Source: Lutraria lutraria
Lineage: Eukaryota > Mollusca > Bivalvia > Venerida > Mactridae
DNA length: 64,000 bases
Direction: 5' to 3'
Assembly (NCBI GenBank): GCA_964023205.1
Contig: OZ026841.1
Location: forward strand, 33,432,399 to 33,496,398
A program made the translations under genes and the position numbers. Under the pieces are notes generated by a model that was not told where the DNA came from, did no database searches, and was given only the letters and a program-made list of their open reading frames with translations. Below, piece by piece: positions 11,878-22,200 of this stretch (position 1 is its first letter; every line of letters begins with the position of its first letter).

Positions 11878-14053
11878 TTGTTCTGTATCTCTTTATGAGT
11901 GGTACTGTGGTCATTAGGGTGCTGTTCTGTATCTCTTTATGAGTGGTACTGTGGCCATTAGGGTGTTGTTCTGTATCTCTTTATGTGTGGTACTGTGGCC
12001 ATTTGGGTGTTGTTCTGTATCTCTTTATGAGTGCCACTGTGGCCATTTGGGTGCTGTACTGTTTCTCTTTATGAGTGGTACTGTGGCCATTAGGGTGTTG
12101 TTCTGTATCTCTTTATGTGTGGTACTGTGGCCATTTGGGTGTTGTTCTGTATCTCTTTATGAGTGCCACTGTGGCCATTTGGGTGCTGTACTGTTTCTCT
12201 TTATGAGTGGTACTGTGGCCATTAGGGTGTTGTTCTGTATCTCTTTATGAGTGGTACGGTGGCCATTAGGGTGTTGTTCTGTATCTCTTTATGTGTGGTA
12301 CTGTGGCCATTTGGGTGTTGTTCTGTATCTCTTTATGTGTGGTACTGTGGCCATTTGGGTGCTGTTCTGTATCTTTTTATGTGTGGTACTGTGGCCATTT
12401 GAGTGTTGTTCTGTATCTCTTTATGAGTGCTACTGTGGCCATTTGGGTGCTGTTCTGTATCTCTTTATGAGTGGTACTGCGGCCACTAGGGTGTTGTTCT
12501 GTATCTCTTTATGAGTGCTACTGTGACCGTTTGGGTGCTGTTCTGTATTTATTGATGAGTGATACTGTCGCCATTAGGATGTTGTTCTGTATCTCTTCAT
12601 GAGTGGTACTGCGGCCATTAGGATGTTGTTCTGTATGTCTTTATGAGTGGTACTGTGACCGTTTGGGTGCTGTTCTGTATTTATTGATGAGTGCTACTGT
12701 GGCCATTAGGGTGTTGTTCTGTATGTCTTTATGAGTGGTACTGCGGCCATTAGGATGTTGTTCTGTATCTATTTATGAGTGCTACTGTGACCGTTTGGGT
12801 GCTGTTCTGTATTTATTGATGAGTGCTACTGTGGCCATTAGGGTGTTGTTCTGTATCTCTTTATGAGTGGTACTGCGGCCATTAGGATGTTGTTCTGTAT
12901 CTATTTATGAGTGCTACTGTGACCGTTTGAGTGCTGTTCTGTATTTATTGATGAGTGCTACTGTGGCCATTAGGGTGTTGTTCTGTATGTCTTTATGAGT
13001 GGTACTGCGGCCATTAGGATGTTGTTCTGTATCTATTTATGAGTGCTACTGTGACCGTTTGGGTGCTGTTCTGTATTTATTGATGAGTGCTACTGTGGCC
13101 ATTAGGGTGTTGTTCTGTATGTCTTTATGAGTGGTACTGCGGCCATTAGGATGTTGTTCTGTATCTATTTATGAGTGCTACTGTGACCGTTTGGGTGCTG
13201 TTCTGTATTTATTGATGAGTGCTACTGTGGCCATTAGGGTGTTGTTCTGTATCTCTTTATGAGTGGTACTGCGGCCATTAGGATGTTGTTCTGTATCTAT
13301 TTATGAGTGCTACTGTGGCCATTAGGGTGTTGTTCTGTATCTCTTTATGAGTGGTACTGCGTACATTAGGATGTTGTTCTGTATCTATTTATGAGTGGTA
13401 CTGTGACCATTAGGGTGTTGTTCTGTATCTCTTTATGAGTGGTACTGCGTACATTAGGATGTTGTTCTGTATCTATTTATGAGTGGTACTGTGACCATTA
13501 GGGTGTTGTTCTGTATCTATTTATGAGTGCTACTGTGGCCATTAGGGTGTTGTTCTGTATCTCTTTATGAGTGGTACTGCGGCCATTAGGATGTTGTTCT
13601 GTATCTATTTATGAGTGCTACTGTGGCCATTAGGGTGTTGTTCTGTATCTATTTATGAGTGGTACTGCGTACATTAGGATGTTGTTCTGTATCTATTTAT
13701 GAGTGGTACTGTGACCATTAGGGTGTTGTTCTGTATCTCTTTATGAGTGGTACTGCGTACATTAGGGTGTTGTTCTGTATCTATTTATGAGTGGTACTGT
13801 GACCATTAGGGTGTTGTTCTGTATCTATTTATGAGTGCTACTGTGGCCATTAGGATGTTGTTCTGTATCTATTTATGAGTGGTACTGTGACCATTAGGAT
13901 GTTGTTCTGTATCTTTTTATGAGTGCTACTGTGGCCATTAGGGTGTTGTTCTGTATCTATTTATGAGTGCTACTGTGACCATTAGGATGTTGTTCTGTAT
14001 CTATTTATGAGTGGTACTGTGACCATTAGGGTGTTATTCTGTATCTCTTTATG
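11878..14053. repeat. Satellite block C: 44-bp unit, about 49 copies, with higher-order units
   Basis: 44-bp units again. From about 12500 to 13300 they form a 132-bp trimer: a 'gaccgtttgggtgctgttct' unit, then a 'ggccattagggtgttgttct' unit, then a 'ctgcggccattaggatgttg' unit, repeated about six times. From about 13320 to 13800 a different 88-bp dimer predominates: a 'ctgcgtacattaggatgttg' unit followed by a 'tgaccattagggtgttgttc' unit. The array stops sharply at 'ctctttatgataatttc'. Confidence 0.96.
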
Positions 14054-15002
14054 ATAATTTCTTTTTATAACATTATTTTGTAAGAATGAGGGGATTTGGG
14101 ACGGATGCTTCCAAAGGTCTAATGACTCTATACTTAACCTCTTCGTTTATGAAATGACGGGATAGTTTTAAGCATATGATTATATACTATTTTGTTTATG
14201 GTTTAACGATTGCCATATCCTCTTATTATCATTGTGCGGTCGTATTTCTTGGTCAGCCACGTCTTTTACGCTGTTAATACCATATTTATTTAAGTGGTAA
14301 ACCGCAAAAGGAAATTCGATAATATGTAAACAAATCTAAAATAGTTGAATTGTGGTAAAGTATATTCTTGCGGCATTCATAAATGGCTATGTTTACTATT
14401 CAATGAACACCTAACGAAATGCAAAATGCATCTTACGATCTCAACCTTGAGAGTTTTTTTATGATGAGTAATGTTCTTAATAAATTACAAAGACTCCTAA
14501 CATTTAAGGATTGGTAATTTGTTGTTAAGCTCTTGAAAAATAAAGGCGAGATTACAGAGTAAAACGAGGCGATTTCAGTCGTACGTTTTTGGCAAAACAT
14601 TCGATTTACTGAGAAAATTCAATGAGTAACAAATTACGGTCGATTAAATAAAACATTTACATAGCGACTTTAAATAAAACACAATTAAAATGTCAAAGAC
14701 CGTGGTAATCAAAGAAATATGTTTTCAGCCATTCAAATACATCAACAAAACTGCTAATCAAACGGAGGATAGTTATGTTACATTCACCTTTAACGTACAA
14801 TGTTAAAAAGCAACAATTTTGAATTGTTTATTACTATTACTAATGAAAATGTCCGATAAATTATAATATGAAGGTTACTTTTAAAGTTGAACCCCAGGTT
14901 AACATAGACATTGTTTTAACAACACTTTACCCCTATAACATGACCAAATAATGGATGGCTGAATATAATAATGATAGTTTCTGAATACTGATAGTATCAT
15001 AC
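14054..15002. other. No gene recognised
   Basis: AT-rich intergenic sequence after the satellite. No exon, repeat or RNA gene was recognised. Confidence 0.5.
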
Positions 15003-15320
15003 GCACTCGATTCCGTGATTTTTATACCTTTGCAGATGTTATTTTTCAATTTAACTCATCAAACAGCGCAAATCTATCGAAAGAAAAATCTTCATTTTCC
15101 CCCTTATTGGTAGTGCAGTCGCCATTATTTCGATTGACGGAAGTGACAAAACAAGCGTGGGTCCCGGCTTCCCTTCTAATATGCACGTGCTTTCGTTGTA
15201 GTGTGCCCCATCTTTAAGACTGCACTACCTTGGTGTTTTTTATACACTCAATAAGGGGGGAAATGAAGATTTTCTTCCGACAGATTTACGTAAACGAGTA
15301 AACATCACGGAATCGAGTGC
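15003..15320. mobile_element. Small inverted-repeat element (318 bp)
   Basis: A perfect 17-bp terminal inverted repeat, 'gcactcgattccgtgat' at 15003-15019 and its reverse complement at 15304-15320. Weaker inner similarity follows: 'aaaatcttcattttccccct' on the left is mirrored on the right. No open frame and no convincing target duplication were seen. It is best read as a non-autonomous DNA transposon; superfamily unassigned. Confidence 0.75.
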
Positions 15321-17070
15321 CTATGCTTAATATATGCCCTGATATGTATAGCCTAAATGTACGTAGGCCTACATGCGTGGAAAGGGGTATGACTTAGGGA
15401 CCGTTGTAATTTGTTAAAATTGACAAATGCGCGTTATATCATAGTCCGGCCAGAAATACAGTCTAGATTAATACCTAATCTTCAGAATCGAAACAGTGAT
15501 AATATCACCATTTGAATGCATTTTATATGCAATTAATGAATACAAACGATTAAAAAATGTTATACGTAACACGTACACAAGCACGTCGACACTATACCTC
15601 TCTTAAATAAAGACGAATAGTATTTTGAAAGTAAAAGAGATGAAATAGATATGTGTTATACATTTACTATTTTTAGACAAGGCCTATACATTTACTAATG
15701 GATTTCATAACTTACCCGATTTCCTACGATCTGCTTTTTCCCATTTTCTTTTAGACATATTAACATGATAATGTCTGTTGATGTTTTCCGTCAGGAGACG
15801 ACTTCTCTATCAGATAATTTTACGCTAAAATGATTTGTGGACACTTTAATAGATATCTTTATTGTCTTTGCATCATTCGGAATATAACAGACGACAACGA
15901 AACTGACAGGATATGCTAATTTCCAGACTGTTCCGTATTGTAACCAATGGGTTCCGTGATAACGGCATGTATTGTGACAACTTCTATTATCACACAAGCA
16001 TGATGATTTCATTAAAGCAAGTTATGTGAATATTAACAAGTCTCTGATGCCACTCCTAAAACAATATGGCTCATACGATAATTTCCCCTTGAACCAGATT
16101 TCATGCTGTATAATAAATACATTTCACATGTCATTGCCTGAAAATTGAGATAACTCAACAATATATGTCTTTAAACATTGTATAATGTTTAACATTAAAG
16201 AGTTGAAAACAAGCCATACCATTACAACGATTTCTATATGGATTAGATTTACGGACTGATTTGGATAAAATTAATTAAAGCATTTTATAAGCAGAGGCGG
16301 ATTCAAAGGGCGGGGGTTATAATAAGTATTGGTCCCCGATGTCATGGCAAAACAACGTGTGTGAATGTATGTACATACGTGATGAACTATGACACTTTGT
16401 GACCTGTTCTGTGGTGTAATGTTACTGGTGACGTGGTATGTATATTGTTATGTGACAATAATAATTATGTCCCATGACAATAATCATTATTGTATAGATA
16501 ACATAAGGGAGGTAACTCTCGACCTTTTAAATCATGAGTCTTGCAGGAGTTACTGTTCATGAACGTTTTTCAATATTTTCATTAAAGAATTTAAGATATG
16601 GCAGTATGTACAGCCAACAAAATATCATACTTCTACTTTACATCAAGTAGAGGCAATTTTGTTTGAAAATATCAAATTATTTTATGGCTAACAAGCTAGA
16701 AATTGAATCATTGATGGTATACATCCAATCACCCAGTAGTTATGTATTCATTTGGCCAAAAAATATAATTGTGTTTCTATCCATATTTTCCATACTTTCC
16801 CTACACGTTTTATTATGGCAAAGTAATGTATATCAACTTTCTCACTTTTTTACCTTTCAACATGCTTTCCAGAGCCTACCTATCCTATTTTTACCAAGGA
16901 ACAAAAAAAATGTCCAGACCTAATTCATAAGTGTTTGCAATATTTACTTGAGAATACTTCCAACTAAATAAAGTACTTTATATATGAATCAGGCCCTATA
17001 GTGTCATAATACATTTCATACCATAATTATTATGCGGGTCAAATATCAGTTTAAACGTAAACTACACTTT
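15321..17070. other. No gene recognised
   Basis: Intergenic. A 73-codon minus-strand frame at 15791-16012 has five cysteines near its start but no recognisable family, no splice context and no partner exon, so it is not called. Around 16310 there is a short 'gcggattcaaagggcggggg' stretch that may be a repeat end. Confidence 0.45.
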
Positions 17071-17535
17071 ATGATTATCACTCAATTGTATACTCATATA
17101 ACCATTGTGATCATCACGCAATAGTACTCGTACATCCCTTGTGATTATCACTCAATAGAACTCGTATACCCCTTGTGATTATCACTCAATAGTACTTGAC
17201 AATACTTGTGATGATCACTCAATAGTACTCAACAATAGTACACATATACCCCTTGTGAATATCACCCAATAGTACTCGTATACCCATTGTGGTTATCACT
17301 TATCAGTACTCGTACATCCCTTGTGATTATCACTCAATAGAACTCGTATACCCCTTGTGATTATCACTCAATAGTACTTGACAATAGTACACATATATCC
17401 CTTGTGATTATCACTCAATAGTACTCAACAATAGTACACATATACCCCTTGTGATTATCACTCAATAGTACTCATATACCCCTTGTGATTATCACCCAAT
17501 AGTACTCATATACCCCGTGTGATTATCACTAAATT
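17071..17535. repeat. Minisatellite built on GTGATTATCACTCAATAG
   Basis: About 13 tandem, unevenly spaced copies (period about 33-46 bp) of a 'cttgtgattatcactcaata' core, followed by 'gtactcgtatacccc' or 'gtactcaacaatagtacaca'. The core GTGATNATCAC is a near-perfect inverted repeat, so the array repeats a palindromic module. No coding content. Confidence 0.9.
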
Positions 17536-17997
17536 CAACATTCGGAAGATCATGAATTTACTAACACTTTATCATGGTAAATCTTTGTCATAGTCTAGTA
17601 ACAGTGTAAAGTTTGACTGAAATATATTCAGTGTAAGAGGAATTTAGGTCCACATGACTATGACCTGACAGACAGACAGACAGACAAGCGGACATACAAT
17701 CCGTTCTCCAAATGGAGAGGTATGAGAAACATAAAATGGTGCAAGAAGGTCATTGAACTTCCTTGGATCCAGACAAGCTGAAAATTTATTCTTCCATTTA
17801 CATTGAGGAAACCAAAGAAATATAAACAAAAGTGTAAAATAAAGTAAAATTTAATTAACTTTTCTTTAACATGACACCATAAACAATGAGATATGAATAT
17901 ACATGTACATAATTATAATACCTCCATAAAAAGCAAATACATTTGGCACTAAATAAATTAATTATAAAGAAACTCATTTCCTGAATGAAACCAGTAC
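17536..17997. other. No gene; GACA microsatellite at about 17666-17685
   Basis: A short (GACA)n run and otherwise plain AT-rich sequence. A minus-strand frame at 17644-17829 has no recognisable similarity. Confidence 0.45.
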
Positions 17998-18251
17998 TGG
18001 AGGTTATAAAACTTGAGATCAGACTGCGAGCTCAAATCTCATATCTTGTCTTCAAATGTTTTTAAGTTAATTACGATCAGACAATAATGATGTTTATTTT
18101 TATTTATATTAGTCTGACAGCATAATTGAACTGAATATATATTTATAATTAAACATTAATTACCTCTATCTTGTCAATCATAATACATCGAGAATGGAAT
18201 TGAGAATTGAGCTTGGAGTCTGTTCTCAAGTTTTATAGCCCCCGGGGCCAG
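17998..18251. mobile_element. Inverted-repeat element with CTGG ends (about 254 bp)
   Basis: The two ends are inverted copies over about 45 bases. The left has 'ggttataaaacttgagatca' and 'gcgagctcaaatctc'; the right has 'gagaattgagcttggagtct' and 'gttctcaagttttatag'. The middle is AT-rich and non-coding. Related copies lie near 3570-3770 and at 48905-49141, so it is a dispersed MITE-like family. Confidence 0.7.
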
Positions 18252-19293
18252 AAAAATCATAATCTTGAGTACTTATAAAGTCACTCTGTTTTTTTATTAA
18301 TTCAAAGTTTGACAATACTGTATATTACAGTTAAACATTGACTATTGTATAATTCTACTTCATTGTAGTGACTATCCTTATCAATTATTTCTGCATACAT
18401 TAAGTACAATGTATGATATACAGCAATAATTCTAATAAACCCTGTAACAAATGCATCTTTAAATAATATCATAAATGAATAAAAATTATCGCATAAAATA
18501 GTAACAACACAAATTTGTAATTAATGCATAAATACAGTTTTTTTTATCATTAATGTCTCACAATGGATTTGTTATCATTTCATTACCAATTATCATGATT
18601 AAAAACTAATAAATTGAATTTCATTTCTCAGATGATAATTGCCTGTACCAGAATTATGTAGAATTTAGAACAGTTTTCAAACCTACTGTAACTATTTCTA
18701 AACACTGAAAAAAAAAACCCGTAATTTTCAGCTAATATTAAAGAAAACAAAATACATGTACAGGAATATCCAAAAATGGTACTAGGATATAACAAGTAAG
18801 TAATTCAATACAATAAAACCTGAGGTAATATCCAAATTCAAAGAAATGTGACCTTGGTAACAACGGTCATTCTTCAGCGCGCGCACACACACACACACAA
18901 TTTAATTGAAGCTAAAATTTATATAGCAAATTAACCTCCAAATTACAGCAAACTGCATAAAAATCACATTTTTTTCTCTCATAAGACTTCTAACATTTTT
19001 AAGTGTACAAAATCAATTAAAACTAAAGGAAGAGAAATATGACAATTATTCACAGTGGATATTTCATTGGTAGTTATAATGTATGTTCATCAATGTCTGA
19101 CATAATCATGTGGTGTCTTTACTACAGTTAGTTGCTATATCAGGCATGACTCAATACATTTTCTTTGATACCCCCGGAAACTGAATAGAATATTGTAGTT
19201 GATACAAAAAATCTTTTTTTCCAGCCCCCTTAAATAGGTAGCCCCATCTATTATCTCAGTCTGTAATTAGTGTATATTATAATTAGCTAATAA
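18252..19293. other. 3' flank of UROS; CA microsatellite at 18876-18899
   Basis: Downstream of the UROS stop codon on the minus strand. It may include the 3' UTR: a minus-strand AATAAA occurs at 18298-18293 among others, but none is decisive. The GCGCGC(AC)n tract at 18876-18899 is a microsatellite. Confidence 0.4.
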
Positions 19294-22200
19294 TCAGCTA
19301 TCTTCTTTAAGAAGAACCTCAACAACACCATTTGGGTCTGGTTGCTTAGCAACACCAAATACTGGCAGTCCTTGTTTGGCTAATTCTTTCTCAGTTGTAG
19401 GTCCAATGGCAATAACCTAAAATAAATTATAATAAAATGCACAAAATCCATCATCAATCTGAAGTTTGTACAGGGTAGGGGTCCAAAATATAACATAATG
19501 CATAATAGTATTATGAAATGCATGTATTTGACTTCAAGTGAGAAAAAATCAATTTAATAGTTTTGTACCAAATCAACATAATTGGTGTAAATAATATAAA
19601 TCTATTTCAATTAGTGCCTCTTATCCAGTTGAACTTGATATGAAAGCCACCTGGGAATTTAGGTTGACATTTAAACAACAACAACTCTTAGTATACTGTT
19701 CAATTCTTTGGGTGTCACATAAATAATGTCAATGTAAGTGTATCTTTGTTCGATTGTATCAGTGGGAGATCCTTGTTTCCATTTCTTGATAGACCAAAAA
19801 ACCTTTATATCATGTCAAGGACTTATATACATACATGGATTCGCAACTGCTAAAAATAGATCAAACGATATCGTTCGGCGATCCCACAATGCATTGCTAT
19901 ATACTCGGCAATGTCCGACAGCTGTATTTGGGTGTTTACGAATTTGATTATACTAATAAAACTCTGGCAATTGGGCACGGGAAATTGGTAAAGGATGCAA
20001 CAAATTCCTTAAAGATATTGAGATACATTTATAATCCACAAAGTCTTAGTATAAGCATCGAAAAAGGCATCAGTCGAACATTTTAAATTCCAAGATGGCG
20101 GACATCTATTATAATCCTTTCGTCTCCGAGATTAAACATTTGGAATACCACGGATATTTTCGCTGTTATTATCATTCGGATATCACGGATTTTTTCGTAT
20201 TTTCGCTTTTGTAAACAATAGCTTGTATTCCCGTTGATTCACGTCTTATTATCGCGGGATTTGATTACTTTAAACTGTTAATACAGAAGTTGCGAATCCA
20301 TGTATGTATATAAGTCCTTGATCATGTTAAAAAGGGCCAAATTTTGAGAAGTTCATTGGTGGCATTAGTTACACTGTTCATTTTTACCTTTGACTTATCA
20401 AGTGGTAGTAAGTCACTTGTCACTAAATCTTGTGTAAATTGTACTCCTGACGGGCTAAAGTAAACCACAAACTCAGGCATTCCCTAAAAATATTAATTGC
20501 ATATAATATTATATACTAAAGATATTATATCACAGAACTTCAATATTTCAACTTTGAGGCAAAAAACCAAATCGAGTGAAATCAATTATAATTTTGATGT
20601 ATAAAAGACATCTGCTTTTACATACATTTTATAAAACAATATGATAGTTATTATTACATATTCACTCAGAAGTATCACATACAAACTAGAGTGAGTTACC
20701 AGATCTGTAGAGAAAGGCCACTGTGTAAACAATAGCCATTTAAGTTGAATACTTGTTAACAAAGACCTGTATTATGTATAGTATAGGTCTTTGTAACAAT
20801 TAAGAAAATAGGACAAAATCATTTTATAGTAAATTCGTCATAAACAATTTAATTCCAACAATTTATAAAAAAAACATAACTCAAGGATTACCTGTTTTTC
20901 TAAATATTCTTTTACTTTAATGTTGATATTTTTATTTCTAACAGTTTCGTAAACTTCAATTTCATTTAGAGAGAAACCTGAAATGCAAGCAGTAAATAAT
21001 TCAAGGGAGGTAAGATATAAGAATCCACTACAACTCAATTTAGTTTTTACAACACAAGGGATTATTTGCCAGTAAAAGTAAGAAGTATGAATACTTAAAA
21101 GGTACAGTCAAATCTGTGATCGCAATCACCTCTGAATTAAGGCCACTCTGTGAATAAAGGTCATTCTTAGAATAATGTCACTGACCATTCAGAACAAATT
21201 TACCTCTAAATAAAGGTCACCTTTCAATCAAGTCCACATTTTGTCTTTCCCAAGGGTGGCCTTTGTCTACAGGCTTGACTGTATTTTTTTAAAATGAAAA
21301 GATAAAATGTAGTGTTCTGCTTTCTGACAGTACTTTTAGTCAATACCAATTTAAATTGTTTTACAATTAAGAAAGAATAAATATCTTCTTATACATCTTA
21401 TCAGCAGAAAGAAAAAAAATATAAATCTAGGGTCAAGACCCCTTCAGAATATACTGTTAACACAGTTATACCTTCTTGTTTTAACTTCTGTGAAATTGTA
21501 TCTCTTCTCAAATTACCACAAGGGTAAAGTAATGACTTTTCTGTGGTTTTCAATTCTGTAAGAAAACAAATGACAGTATGTCTGTACAGATCAAATATCG
21601 AAAGTAATTGTTCGAAATTTATATTACTGAGAAAATGTGTATAAAACTCGATCCTCATACAGTAAACATGTAAATGTATTCTTCAGGGTATAAAGGAAGA
21701 ATTTGTGAAGTTCAACTGGATATGAGACACAAAGCTGAATATAGAACAAATAAGCCACAGGAATAAAACTGACTATCACCACTAGTGTTTAAAATGGCAC
21801 CAACAGCCATGATCATTTGGCGACATTTCAAGCATTTACTGTAGAGAAAGATCCCCCAGACCTACACCTGGGTGGAACCACCGATCTTCCGTAAGCTAAG
21901 TCAGCAGCTTCCTCACATGTGCAAACTGTCTGCGTTAGTGATTACTAGTCAGTAGGGATGGGTATTGCGGGAAATTTTGTATCGCGATATATTGCGCTAT
22001 GCAACACTGTATTGCAATACATATTGCGATATATTGGGAGTTTAAAACTTTTGATTTATTAAGTATTCAAGTTTGGATTTTAATGAAAATATGTAGTTTC
22101 TTTAATCACTTGCATGATGGTATCTTTTTTAAGCTATTGTGAAGAAACTAATAAAAATATCAGTGACTACAATGAAACTTCATGCAGTATAGTATACAAT

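Noticed and set aside
11939..12514. Plus-strand frames of 87-103 codons rich in 'VLFCISL'
   Set aside because: Also satellite translation, with hydrophobic residues due only to the T-rich unit.
15791..16012. Cysteine-bearing 73-codon minus-strand frame
   Set aside because: No recognisable family, no secretion signal at its start and no adjoining exon. Kept only as a note.
19738..20086. Two overlapping frames of 69 and 83 codons
   Set aside because: They lie in or across the TIR element at 19816-20320 and show no transposase features.
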